Assembly: GCF_014203715.1 (NCBI RefSeq)
Contig: NZ_JACHJP010000009.1
Span: 62,001 to 126,000 of the forward strand
Length of the DNA stretch: 64,000 bases
Reading direction: 5' to 3'
Source: Streptosporangium saharense
Lineage (GTDB): Bacteria; Actinomycetota; Actinomycetes; Streptosporangiales; Streptosporangiaceae
The notes under the pieces were generated by a model. That model was not told where the DNA came from. It saw only the letters and a program-made list of their open reading frames with translations, and did not search any database. A program made the translations under genes and the position numbers. This document shows, in pieces, positions 17,707 to 28,791 of this stretch. Every line of letters begins with the position of its first letter. Position 1 is the stretch's first letter.

Positions 17707-18719
17707 CCGCGCCGCCCCGTGCGCCTGACCAGCAGCCACAGGAGGTACGGCGCGCCGACGACGCCGGTGACGACGCCCGCGGGCAGCGGCACGCCGGGCA
17801 CCGCGAACTGCGCGACCAGGTCGGAGGCGAGCAGCAGCGCGGCCCCGGTCAGCGCGGACGGCAGCAGGGCGACGGAGCCCGTCCCGACGACGCGGCGCGC
17901 CACCGGGGCGCTGACCAGCGCGACGAACGGCACCGGCCCCACGACGGCGACGGCCGCGGCGGCCAGGGCGGCGGCGAGTCCGAGCAGCAGCATCCGGACG
18001 CGTTCGACCCGCTCACCGAGCGCAGTGGCCGGGTCGTCGCCCAGTTCGAGGACGGGCAGCCGACGCCCGGCGGCCAGCGCGGCGGGCACCAGTACGGCCC
18101 CGCAGACCGCGAGCGTCAGCGAGGTGTCCCAGCCCGCCCTGCCCAGGCTGCCGTTGATCCACACCAGCGCCTCCTGGGCGTCGCGCACGTCGCTGCTGGT
18201 GAGGACGTACGACACGAGGCCCATGCACAGGGCGGACACGCCGATGCCGACGATGACGAGGCGGTAGCCCGCGCGACGCCAGGACAGCAGGTGGACGGCC
18301 GCGGTCGCGACCAGGGCGCCGCCGAGCACGACGGCGGTCAGCGACAGGCCGCTCAGCCCGAAGCCGATGAGCCCGAGGATCCCGGCCGCGCCCGCGCTCT
18401 GCGTGACGCCGATGACGTCCGGGCTGGCCAGGGGGTTGCGCAGGATCGACTGGAGCAGCGCGCCCGACATGCCGAGACACGCCCCGGCGAGCAGCGCGGT
18501 GAGCATGCGCGGCATGCGCAGCTCCATGATGACGAACCCGGCCATCGCGTCCGCGCGGCCGAGGAGGGCGTCGAGGACCTCCTGCGGGCTGACCGACGCC
18601 TTGCCGAGCGTGAGCCCGCACACGGCGAGCGCGGCGATCACGACCGCGAGCACGAGGGTGACCCCGGCCTCGCGCAGCCGTGCCCGCCTGCGCAGACGGC
18701 CGGTCAGGGAGGCGGTCAT
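17703..18719 (-). CDS. Iron-siderophore ABC permease (FecCD family), second subunit
   Basis: This 338-aa polytopic permease of the FecCD/BtuC family has GACLGMSGALLQSILRNPLA and SPDVIGVTQSAGAAG near residues 75-115, the region that faces the binding protein. ATG 18719 overlaps the stop of the first permease (18716). It is the last gene of the uptake operon. No FecE-type ATPase follows, and it runs into the convergent transporter gene. Confidence 0.92.
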   Translation of the reverse strand: MTASLTGRLRRRARLREAGVTLVLAVVIAALAVCGLTLGKASVSPQEVLDALLGRADAMAGFVIMELRMPRMLTALLAGACLGMSGALLQSILRNPLASPDVIGVTQSAGAAGILGLIGFGLSGLSLTAVVLGGALVATAAVHLLSWRRAGYRLVIVGIGVSALCMGLVSYVLTSSDVRDAQEALVWINGSLGRAGWDTSLTLAVCGAVLVPAALAAGRRLPVLELGDDPATALGERVERVRMLLLGLAAALAAAAVAVVGPVPFVALVSAPVARRVVGTGSVALLPSALTGAALLLASDLVAQFAVPGVPLPAGVVTGVVGAPYLLWLLVRRTGRRG

Positions 18720-19768
18720 CGGCTTCCCTTCCCGCGCGGCCGTACCAGGGCGATGAGCAGGGGGGCGCCGACCGCCGCGACGACCACGCCGACCTGGAGC
18801 TCGCCGGGACGGGCGACGATCCTGCCGAGCACGTCGCAGCCGATGAGCAGGATCGGGCCGCAGAGCGCCGCATAAGGGACGATCCAGCGGTGGTCGGGAC
18901 CCGCGAGCCAGCGTGAGGCGTGCGCGACGATCAGCCCGGCGAAGGCGATCGGCCCGGCCGCCGCGGTGGCAGAGCCGCACAGCAGCACCACGGCCAGCGC
19001 GGCCAGCGCCCGGGTGAGGCCGACCCGCTGGCCGAGCCCCCTGGCCACGTCCTCGCCCAGGGCCAGGCCGTTGAGCGGCCTGCTGACCGCGACGGCGAGG
19101 ACGAACCCGGCGACGATCCCGGGCAGCGTCTGCCACAGCACCGGGAACCCCCGGGCGGCCAGCGCGCCGACCTGCCAGAAGCGCATCTGGTCGAGGGCCG
19201 AACGGTCGGTGAGCAGCACCGCGGTGACCAGCGAGGTGAGCGCCGCGCTGACCGCGGCCCCGGCGAGCACCAGCGTGACCGGGCTGGCGCCGCCGCGCCC
19301 CGCCGCCCCGGCCACGCCGTACACGAAGGCCGTCACCACGGCGGCCCCGGCGAAGGCGTACCAGAGCCTGCCGCCGTCCTGGACGCCGAACACGCTGATG
19401 GCGACGACGACGAAGAGGGAGGCGCCGGAGTTCACCCCGAGCAGGCCGGGATCGGCCATCGGGTTGCGGGTCAGCCCCTGCACGACCACCCCGGCCACGG
19501 CCAGGCCGAGCCCGGCCGTCACCCCGACGAGGGTCCTGGGCAGCCGCTTCTCGACGATCACCAGGTGGTGCGGGTTCGCCGGGTCGTAGTGGGTGAGCGC
19601 CTGCCACACCGTGCGCAGCGGCAGCGCGTTGGCGCCGACGGCGAGGCTGAACGCGCACACCGCGACCAGCGCCACGGCGAGCAGGAGCAGACCGGCGGCC
19701 AGGGGGCCGATCCGGCGCCGCAGGGGGGTGGCCTCCCGGGCGTCCCGGGAGGTGGACAGGAGGGGCAC
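18716..19768 (-). CDS. Iron-siderophore ABC permease (FecCD family), first subunit
   Basis: This 350-aa FecCD permease has RLPRTLVGVTAGLGLAVAG, NPMADPGLLGVNSGAS and a C-terminal AAAGPIAFAGLIVAH block. It is a paralogue of the next gene and would form a heterodimeric channel with it. It lies 4 bp downstream of the binding-protein gene and overlaps the second permease, consistent with one operon. Confidence 0.92.
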   Translation of the reverse strand: MPLLSTSRDAREATPLRRRIGPLAAGLLLLAVALVAVCAFSLAVGANALPLRTVWQALTHYDPANPHHLVIVEKRLPRTLVGVTAGLGLAVAGVVVQGLTRNPMADPGLLGVNSGASLFVVVAISVFGVQDGGRLWYAFAGAAVVTAFVYGVAGAAGRGGASPVTLVLAGAAVSAALTSLVTAVLLTDRSALDQMRFWQVGALAARGFPVLWQTLPGIVAGFVLAVAVSRPLNGLALGEDVARGLGQRVGLTRALAALAVVLLCGSATAAAGPIAFAGLIVAHASRWLAGPDHRWIVPYAALCGPILLIGCDVLGRIVARPGELQVGVVVAAVGAPLLIALVRPRGKGSR

Positions 19769-19772
19769 GAGG

Positions 19773-20855
19773 CTACGCGCCGGTCTTCCCGACGGCGGCG
19801 GCGAGCTGCGGGACGTACCGGTCGAGCATCCACGGGATGGACAGCACGGTCGGCGCGCTGCTGGCCATCACGAACGACTCACCCACGATGGGCGCGAAGC
19901 GCTTCTCCCTGATGTTGGGCATGGCCGCGATGACCGGGTCGGCGACGAACTTGTCGGCCTCCTTCTGGGAGCCGAAGTACATCACCAGCACGTCGGCGTC
20001 GATCTTGCCGACGTTCTCGTAGCTGATGCCGTAGAAGTAGGAGCCCGAGGTGGGGTCACCGTCGAGCGCGGCGACGCTGGGGCTCACGGTCATGCCGAGA
20101 TCGACGAGCAGTGCCACCCTGGGGTCGCTCGCCCGGTAGATGTTGAGCTGGTCGGCCTCGTTGGCGGCGCCGTACAGGAAGGACTTGCCCTTCAGGACTG
20201 GGTTGGCCTGGGCGAGGGAGGCGACGTAGGCGGCGGTCTTCTCCCGCAGCGCGGTGGCCTCGGCGCTGCGGCCGAGGGCCTTGCCGATGATCTCGATCTG
20301 GTCCTGCCAGGGCAGCGCCCACGGCTTCTCGGGGTAGGCGACGACCGGGGCGACCTTGCTGAGCTTGGCGAAGTCGTCCTTGGTGATGCCCGAGTAGGGG
20401 GCGAGGATGACGTCGGGACGGGCCTCGACGATCTCCTCGAACGGCACCTCACCGCTGTCGGAGCTGAGCAGGGCCGGGGTGGTGCCGCCCAGTTCCTTGA
20501 TCTTCTCCGCGTCCCAGGGGAGCACGCCGTCGGCGTCGCCGCCGTAGGTGTTCTTCGGCATCGCGACCGGGACCACGCCGAGGGCGAGCACGGCGTCCTG
20601 GCTCGACCAGCCCCAGGTGACCACGCGCTCGGGCTTCTTGGGGATCACGGCGTCGCCGAGGGCACTGGGGATGGTGACGGGGAAGGCGTCACCGGCGGGC
20701 GCGGCCTGGCTCCGCGAGGCGGACGCCTCGGGCGCGGCGGGGCCGGAGGGGGTGGTGGAGGCGGAACACCCGGCGAGCGCGACAGCGGTCAGCGTGACCA
20801 GCGCGGACAGCATGGTCAGCGCGTTCCTGGATCGCGACCGTACGGCGGTGAGCAT
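19773..20855 (-). CDS. Iron-siderophore binding lipoprotein
   Basis: This 360-aa class III (FhuD/FepB-like) periplasmic-type binding protein has a lipobox (ALAGC) after a hydrophobic signal and an Ala/Ser/Pro-rich tether. Typical features are KPERVVTWGWSSQDAVLALG, VEARPDVILAPYSGIT and the Trp-rich LPWQDQIEIIGKALG. I chose ATG 20855, with GGAG 6 nt upstream, over a TTG four codons earlier. A DtxR/IdeR-like box lies just upstream, so it should be derepressed in iron starvation. The siderophore cannot be named. Confidence 0.92.
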   Translation of the reverse strand: MLTAVRSRSRNALTMLSALVTLTAVALAGCSASTTPSGPAAPEASASRSQAAPAGDAFPVTIPSALGDAVIPKKPERVVTWGWSSQDAVLALGVVPVAMPKNTYGGDADGVLPWDAEKIKELGGTTPALLSSDSGEVPFEEIVEARPDVILAPYSGITKDDFAKLSKVAPVVAYPEKPWALPWQDQIEIIGKALGRSAEATALREKTAAYVASLAQANPVLKGKSFLYGAANEADQLNIYRASDPRVALLVDLGMTVSPSVAALDGDPTSGSYFYGISYENVGKIDADVLVMYFGSQKEADKFVADPVIAAMPNIREKRFAPIVGESFVMASSAPTVLSIPWMLDRYVPQLAAAVGKTGA

Positions 20856-20882
20856 GCGATTCTCCAAGTGACGGAAGAGAAT

Positions 20883-20901
20883 TTAGGCAAGGCTTACCTT
20901 A
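20883..20901. promoter_or_regulatory. DtxR/IdeR-like iron box
   Basis: TTAGGCAAGGCTTACCTTA matches the actinobacterial iron-box consensus (TTAGGTTAGSCTAACCTAA) at 15 of 19 positions by eye. It sits 27 bp before the start of the siderophore-binding lipoprotein gene. Fe(II)-bound regulator would repress the uptake operon here. Confidence 0.8.
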
Positions 20902-20954
20902 CTCATCCCTTTTCGCCCTTTTTCACCGGGGGTGGGGGAGCGGTGACAGGGAGA

Positions 20955-22748
20955 TCATCCCGCCGTGGCGCGGGTGTCCGACCAGGCCTCCCACAGGGCG
21001 GCGTAGCGCCCGCCGAGGGCCAGCAGCTCCTCGTGCGTGCCGCTCTCCATGACCTGGCCGTCCTCCATGACGACGATCCGGTCCGCCGTCGCGGCCTGCG
21101 TCAGCCGGTGCGCGACCACCAGTGCGGTACGGCCCCGCGCGGCACGGGCCGCGGCCCTTTCGAGCGCCCGGGCACCCGCGCTGCCCGCCTCGGCCGTCGC
21201 CTCGTCGAGCACCGCGACCTCGGGGTCGGCGAGCACCAGCCTGGCCAGCGCGAGCTGCTGCACCTGCGCGGCGGTGAGCCGGTGTCCCGCCTCGCCGACG
21301 ACCGTGTCCAGCCCCTCGGGCAGCGCGTCCGCCCACTCCAGCGCGCCGACCAGGTCGAGCGCCGAACGCAGCTCCTCCTCGTCGGCCCCCGGCCTGGCCA
21401 GCCGCAGGTCCTCGGCCAGCGGTCCGGCGAACACGTGCGACTCCTGCGTGACCAGCACCACCGCCCGCGCCGCGCCGGGCCGGGCGGCGGGCAGCCGTAC
21501 GGTCCCGGCGGAGGGGCGCTGGACGCCCGCGACGATCCTGGCCAGCGTCGACTTGCCCGCGCCGCTCGCGCCGACCAGCGCGACCTGCTCGCCGGGGCGC
21601 AGGACGAGATCGACGCCGCGCAGCACGGGCCGTCCCGCCTCGTAGGCGTGCCCGGCGCCCGCCACGGTCACCTCCCGGCCCTGCCCCGACGCCGCCTCCT
21701 GCCCGGCCTCGGGCCCGGGCTCCGGCTCGGGGGGCAGCGTGGCGACCCCGGCCAGGCGCGCCAGCCCGGCCAGGGCCGACTGCGCGTCGTCGAGTAGCAC
21801 GAGCGCGTTGTTGATCGGGCCGAACAGGCTGTGGAAGTACAGCGCGGCGGCGGTCGCGGTGCCGATGGAGGCCGTGCCGTCCCGCACCAGGAGGAACCCG
21901 GCGAACAGCACCGCGGCCAGCCCGATGTACTCGGCGATGTGCAGGCGGCTGTAGAAGCCGACCACGAGCCTGACCCCGCGCATCGTCAGCTCGATCGCCG
22001 CCCGCGAGGCCTTCGCCACCCGTCCGGTGTGCTCGTCCTCCATCCGGAAGGCCCGTACGGTCTCCGCGCCGCCGATCGTGTCGAGCAGCCGCTGCTGGAT
22101 CCCCGCCGCCGCGACCCGCTGGCGGGCGTACAACGGCACCGCGTTGCGCACGTACCAGCGGGCGGTGTGCGCCTGGACCGGCACCGCGAGCAGCGCGGCG
22201 ACCAGGAAACGCCAGTCGAGCAGCGCCAGGGCGCCGAGCGTCAGCACGATGGCCAGCAGGGACCGGGCGAGCTCGGGCATGGCGTTGCGCACCGACTCGG
22301 CGACCCGGGACACGTCACCGGTGACCCTGGCCGTCAGGTCGCCGGAGCCCGCCCGCTCGACCCGCTCCTGCGGCAGCAGCAGCGCCCGCTCCACGAACCG
22401 CTCCCGCAGCGCGGCCAGCATGGTCTCGCCGAGCCGAGAGATCAGCGTCAGCCCCAGCGCGGTCGCGCCTCCCTGCAGGACCGCGACGAGCACCAGCAGC
22501 ACGGCGGGGGTGGTCAGCTCGGAGGCGGGACGGCCCTCGGCGACCAGGTCCACGATGTGCCCGAGGAGCGGTTGGGGGAGCAGCCCGAACGCGGTCGCGC
22601 CGACCATCACGGCGAACGCGGCCAGGGCCAGTCCACGGCGCGGTCGCAGCAGCTCCCACACGAGGGCCCGGGTCCGCGCGGGCGAAGCCGTCGGCAGCGC
22701 CTCTTCGGACAACGCCATCTCCCTGAAAGGTGTCTCCTGGTGTGTCAC
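20955..22748 (-). CDS. ABC exporter-fold half-transporter with degenerate signature motif
   Basis: This 597-aa protein has six membrane helices followed by an ATPase domain, as in type IV (exporter-fold) systems; IrtB-like siderophore transporters share this layout. Walker A is intact (GASGAGKST, about residue 396), as is Walker B with its catalytic Glu (VAVLDEATAEAGS). The signature that should read LSGGQ is LTAAQ (about 493). The GTG start overlaps the partner stop (GTGA). An in-frame ATG at 22718 is an alternative. The iron context suggests siderophore movement, but direction cannot be read from sequence. Confidence 0.88.
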   Translation of the reverse strand: MTHQETPFREMALSEEALPTASPARTRALVWELLRPRRGLALAAFAVMVGATAFGLLPQPLLGHIVDLVAEGRPASELTTPAVLLVLVAVLQGGATALGLTLISRLGETMLAALRERFVERALLLPQERVERAGSGDLTARVTGDVSRVAESVRNAMPELARSLLAIVLTLGALALLDWRFLVAALLAVPVQAHTARWYVRNAVPLYARQRVAAAGIQQRLLDTIGGAETVRAFRMEDEHTGRVAKASRAAIELTMRGVRLVVGFYSRLHIAEYIGLAAVLFAGFLLVRDGTASIGTATAAALYFHSLFGPINNALVLLDDAQSALAGLARLAGVATLPPEPEPGPEAGQEAASGQGREVTVAGAGHAYEAGRPVLRGVDLVLRPGEQVALVGASGAGKSTLARIVAGVQRPSAGTVRLPAARPGAARAVVLVTQESHVFAGPLAEDLRLARPGADEEELRSALDLVGALEWADALPEGLDTVVGEAGHRLTAAQVQQLALARLVLADPEVAVLDEATAEAGSAGARALERAAARAARGRTALVVAHRLTQAATADRIVVMEDGQVMESGTHEELLALGGRYAALWEAWSDTRATAG

Positions 22749-24439
22749 GTCAGGACCGCCGCGCGGTAGACCGCGTTGCCGCGGGCCAGGTCCGCGTGCG
22801 GCCCGGTCTCCACGATCCGGCCGCCGTCCAGCAGCACCACCCGGTCGGCGACCGTGAGCAGCGCCGGGCTGGTGGTGACCATGATCGTGGTACGGCCCCT
22901 GCGCAGTTCCCGGATCCCGACGGCGATCCTGGCCTCGGTGACCGTGTCCACCGCGGTCGTCGGGTCGTGGACCACCAGCACGGGCCGGTCGGCGGCCAGC
23001 GCCCTGGCCAGGGCGACCCGCTGGCGCTGCCCGCCGGACAGTGACCGGCCGCGCTCGGCGACCGCGGTCTCCTCCCCGTACGGCAGGGCACCGGCGACCT
23101 CGTCGGCCCCCGCGGCCTCCATGGCCGGGCGCAGGTCGGCGTCCTGTTCGGTGGCGGCGCCGACGTTGCCGCGCAGCGTGCCCTCGAACAGGTCGGCGTC
23201 GTGCGCGGCGACCAGGACTGCCGAGCGCAGGTCACCGGGGTCGAGGTCGCGCAGGCAGACCCCGTCGAGTTCGACGCTCCCGGCGTCGGGGTCGGCGCGC
23301 CGGTCCAGGCAGCGCAGCAGCGCGAGCGCGTCGGCGGGGTCGGTCGCGGCGACGCCGAGCAGTTCGCCCGGCGCGACCTCCAGGTCGATCCCGCGCAGCC
23401 CGGCGTGCTCGACCCCGCGAAGGCGGAGCCCGCCCAGGGGCTCCGGCGTCAGCCGTACGGCACCGGGGGCGACGGTGTGCGGCGCGGCCAGCACCTCGGC
23501 GATCCTGGTGGCCGACGCCCTGGCCTGGGCGAAGGAGGTGTTGACGCGGGCCAGCGCCTGCAACGGCCCGATCAGGAACAGCGCGAGGCCGACCGCGGAG
23601 ATCAGGTCGCCCAGGCTGACCTGCCCGTCGGCGGCCAGCCGTCCGCCGAACAGGCCGACGACCGCGATGAGGAAGCCGGTCAGCGCCAGGACCACGCCGT
23701 TCTGCAGCGCCTCGGCCCTGGCGGCGCGCATCGTCGCGGCCAGGGAGTCACGGCTGGTCGTGCGGTACCTGTCCACGGCGGCCCGTTCGGCGCCGATGCC
23801 CTTGAGCACCCGCAGCCCGGCGACCAGGTCGGCGGCGACGCCGGAGGCGCGTGCGGCCCGCTCCTGCTCGGTCGCGCTGCGCCGTTCGAGCGGCCTGCTC
23901 AGCAGATGGCCGAGCCACAGCAGCGCCGGGGCACCGGCCAGCACGACCAGGCCGAGCGGGACCGAGATCCACAGCAGTACGGCGGCCCCGGACAGCAGCC
24001 CGGTGAACGTGGCGACGGCGCCGGGGATCGCGATGGCCAGCATGCCGACCCGTCTGGCGTCCTCGGTGGCGATCCCGGCGAGGGCACCGGGGAGCCGCCC
24101 GGTCTCGGCGCCCCCGCCGGGATGCAGAACCCGGTCGACGACCTCGGCGCGCAGGGCGTGCGCCGCCTCCTCGGCGGCGCGATCCGAGGCGCGGGCGCCG
24201 AACCGGTAGCTGAAGGACAGTACGAGATAGACGACGGCCAGGACCGCGAGCCAGCGCAGCAGCACGCCGAGATCACCCGCGGCGACGCCCTGGTCGACGG
24301 CCAGGCCGATCAGCACGGGCACCGTGGCCTCCCCGACCTGGTGCCCGGCGCGCAGCAGGGACCCGGCCAGGACCAGCCGCCGCTGCCCACCGAGCGCACG
24401 GCGCAGGACCACCTGTCCTGGCGACCTCGACCGCCTCAC
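22745..24439 (-). CDS. ABC exporter-fold half-transporter with degenerate Walker A and B
   Basis: This 564-aa partner of the downstream gene has six membrane helices, then an ATPase domain. The P-loop is lost: where GxxGxGKST is expected (about residue 363) the sequence is GVAATDPADAL. Walker B reads VLVVHDPTTAVD, so the metal Asp is His and the catalytic Glu is Asp. The signature LSGGQRQRV (about 468) is perfect. It can therefore contribute a signature to its partner's ATP site but probably cannot bind ATP normally itself. GTG 24439 has GGAGGG upstream. An iron-box-like site lies 35 bp further upstream. Confidence 0.88.
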   Translation of the reverse strand: MRRSRSPGQVVLRRALGGQRRLVLAGSLLRAGHQVGEATVPVLIGLAVDQGVAAGDLGVLLRWLAVLAVVYLVLSFSYRFGARASDRAAEEAAHALRAEVVDRVLHPGGGAETGRLPGALAGIATEDARRVGMLAIAIPGAVATFTGLLSGAAVLLWISVPLGLVVLAGAPALLWLGHLLSRPLERRSATEQERAARASGVAADLVAGLRVLKGIGAERAAVDRYRTTSRDSLAATMRAARAEALQNGVVLALTGFLIAVVGLFGGRLAADGQVSLGDLISAVGLALFLIGPLQALARVNTSFAQARASATRIAEVLAAPHTVAPGAVRLTPEPLGGLRLRGVEHAGLRGIDLEVAPGELLGVAATDPADALALLRCLDRRADPDAGSVELDGVCLRDLDPGDLRSAVLVAAHDADLFEGTLRGNVGAATEQDADLRPAMEAAGADEVAGALPYGEETAVAERGRSLSGGQRQRVALARALAADRPVLVVHDPTTAVDTVTEARIAVGIRELRRGRTTIMVTTSPALLTVADRVVLLDGGRIVETGPHADLARGNAVYRAAVLT

Positions 24440-24473
24440 CCGCGCCCTCCCGAACCGGCCTCGGACGTCATGA

Positions 24474-24492
24474 TTAGGGAAGGCTACCTATC
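24474..24492. promoter_or_regulatory. Weak iron-box-like site upstream of the ABC pair
   Basis: TTAGGGAAGGCTACCTATC contains TAGG and CCTA half-sites, but they are 8 rather than 9 nt apart. It is a poorer match than the 20883 box. Position, just upstream of the ABC pair and overlapping the aminotransferase stop by 2 bp, supports a regulatory role. Confidence 0.5.
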
Positions 24493-25735
24493 AGTCAGGC
24501 AATGTCCGGTTTGAGTCAGCCATGTCGGTCAGGCTGTCATTCAGCGCCTTCACCATCCGGTCGAGGGCGGACTCCCACTGCGCCTCGTCCCTGGCGTAGC
24601 ACACCCGGAACCGCCCGACCCCCGACGGGCCGAACTGGTAGCCGGGGCTCACCACGACCCCCGCCTCCCGCTGCAGGAGACCGGCGACCGCGACGTCGCT
24701 GAGGCCGAGCGCCGAGACGTCGGGCCACAGGTAGGCCGTCCCGTTGCCGGGCCGTACGACCAGGCCGTCCACCTGACGCAGCCGGTCGACGGTCAGGTCG
24801 CGGATGGCACGCAGCTCCTCGACGCGGCGCCGTACGAACTCCTGGTCGTCGACCAGCCAGCGGGTGAGCAGGTGCTGGGCGTAGGCGGGGGCGCGCAGGC
24901 AGGTCATCGCCATCACCTGCTCGATCGCGTCCACGATCTCCGCGGGAGCGACCACGACCCCGATCCGGAAGCCGCTGAGCGACTCCGTCTTGGACCCGCC
25001 CAGCATCGTCACCGTCCGCTCCGCCATGCCCGGCTGGGCCGCGAGATGGAAGAACGGGACGCCCGGGTAGACCAGCCTGCAGTACAGCTCGTCCACGACC
25101 ACCAGGAAGTCATGCCGTACGGCCAGGCCCGCCAGACCACGGACCGTCGCCTCGGTGTAGACAGAACCGGTCGGGTTGTTGGGGTTGGACGTCAGCAGCA
25201 GCTTGACGCCGTCCCTGGCCACCTCCTCCAGCGCGTCCAGGTCGAGCTGCGGCCCGTCGGGGCCGTCGATCATGCCGACCCGCACCACGTTGGCGCCGAG
25301 GAAGCGCAGCATCCGTTCGACGAACAGATACTCGGGGTCGGCGAGCGCGACCGTGTCGCCGTCGTCGACCAGCGCGCTGAGCGTGGTGAACAGGCCGTTC
25401 TGGGTTCCCGCGGTCAGCACGAGGTTGCGGCCGGGATCGACCTCCACGCCGAGCAGCTCGGAGACCGGACCCGCGCAGGCCCGCCGTACCGCGTCGTCGC
25501 CCCGGTAGGCGGTGTAGGCCAGCTCGCCGTCCCCGGCCGCCCGGGTGAACGTCTCCAGCGCCCAGTCCGGGGGAGGGAAGCGCACGGTGTCGAAGTGGGT
25601 GGTGTCGAGCAGCCCGTGCCCGGCGCCGTCGAGCCGCAGGCTGAGGTCGGCCTCGCGCACGGACGTGCCGATGTAGCGTGCCCGTTCGGGCAGGTGGGTC
25701 GCGCGCAGCCGCCGTGATTCCCGCTGTGGTCGCAT
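24491..25735 (-). CDS. Class I/II (aspartate aminotransferase fold) PLP aminotransferase
   Basis: This 414-aa fold type I PLP enzyme has SNPNNPTG at about 185, the cofactor Asp/Tyr in VVVDELYCRLVYPG, the Schiff-base Lys in GGSKTESLSGFRIG (about 248) and the substrate-carboxylate Arg in GRFRVCYAR. ATG 25735 has GGAG 9 nt upstream. It lies 84 bp downstream of the Opp ATPase gene on the same strand, so it probably processes an imported amino acid or short peptide product. The amino-acid specificity is not evident. Confidence 0.88.
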   Translation of the reverse strand: MRPQRESRRLRATHLPERARYIGTSVREADLSLRLDGAGHGLLDTTHFDTVRFPPPDWALETFTRAAGDGELAYTAYRGDDAVRRACAGPVSELLGVEVDPGRNLVLTAGTQNGLFTTLSALVDDGDTVALADPEYLFVERMLRFLGANVVRVGMIDGPDGPQLDLDALEEVARDGVKLLLTSNPNNPTGSVYTEATVRGLAGLAVRHDFLVVVDELYCRLVYPGVPFFHLAAQPGMAERTVTMLGGSKTESLSGFRIGVVVAPAEIVDAIEQVMAMTCLRAPAYAQHLLTRWLVDDQEFVRRRVEELRAIRDLTVDRLRQVDGLVVRPGNGTAYLWPDVSALGLSDVAVAGLLQREAGVVVSPGYQFGPSGVGRFRVCYARDEAQWESALDRMVKALNDSLTDMADSNRTLPD

Positions 25736-25819
25736 GAGTTTCGCTCCGTTGAGGTCGCCCGACGCGTCGCGTCGGGGCCGTGGCCGTGGTCGGTCACGGT
25801 GCCGGGTGAGGCCGGTTGG

Positions 25820-27867
<2,048 letters not shown>

Positions 27868-27871
<4 letters not shown>

Positions 27872-28791
27872 GCGCGCCTGCCTGACTGGGTGGTGTCGAG
27901 GGCGTCCCGCAGCCCGTCGCCGATGAAGTTGACGCTCAGCGCGATCAGCACGATGAACAGCCCTGGGAAGTAGAACAGCCAGGGCCTGGTGGTGATGGCC
28001 GTCTGGTTCTGGCTGACCAGCAGTCCGAGCGAGGTGTCCGGCGGCTGCACGCCGAAGCCGATGAACGACAGCGCCGTCTCGGCCAGGATGGCGACCGCCA
28101 CGTTCACGGTGACCGTGACGATGATCGTGCCCATCGCGTTGGGCAGGATGTGCCGGAAGATGATGTGCGGGATGCTCGCGCCGAAGCTGCGCGCCGCCGC
28201 GACGTACTCGCGCTCCCGCAGCGACAGCACCAGGCCCCGCACGAGCCGCGCCACGTACGGCCAGGTCAGCGCGGCCAGCACCAGGCCGACCAGCGCCCAG
28301 CTCTGCTCGCCGTGCGCGACGTTGCCCGCGAGCACGGCGGCCACGGCGATGGCCGGGAAGATCAGCACGAGGTCCACGATCCGCATCATCACCGTGTCGA
28401 TCCGCCCGCCGTACAGACCGGCGACCGCGCCCCACACGCTGCCGAAGGCGCCGGAGACACCCGCGACGAGCAACGCGATCTCGATCGAACGCTGGGTGCC
28501 CCGAAGCACCTGGGCGAACAGGTCGTAGCCCGTCGCGTCGGTGCCGAAGGGATGCTCAAGTGACGGCGGCACCGAGTTGTCCGGGGTGAAGACGTCGTAG
28601 CTGTAGTGCCACAGCGACCCGCCGACGAAGGCGAGCAGCACCAGGCAGGTGAAGACCACCAGGCTGACCGTGGCGAGCCGGTGCCGCAGGAAACGGCGGA
28701 CCATGAGCCGGTACGGCGCGCCCGGCGCCTCCTGCTTGACCTCCCCGGGAGCCCCGGTGGGGACCGGAGCCAGGATGTCCATCTCAGGCAA
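27868..28791 (-). CDS. ABC importer permease, DppC type
   Basis: This 307-aa permease has a cytoplasmic N-tail, then LEHPFGTDATGYDLFAQVLRG, the EAA loop EYVAAARSFGASIPHIIFRH and five to six helices. It overlaps the upstream permease gene by 8 bp and the downstream ATPase gene by 4 bp, typical of a single transcript. Confidence 0.93.

Noticed and set aside
20867-20867. TTG start for the siderophore-binding lipoprotein
   Set aside because: ATG 20855 has GGAG at ideal spacing and gives a normal lipoprotein signal.
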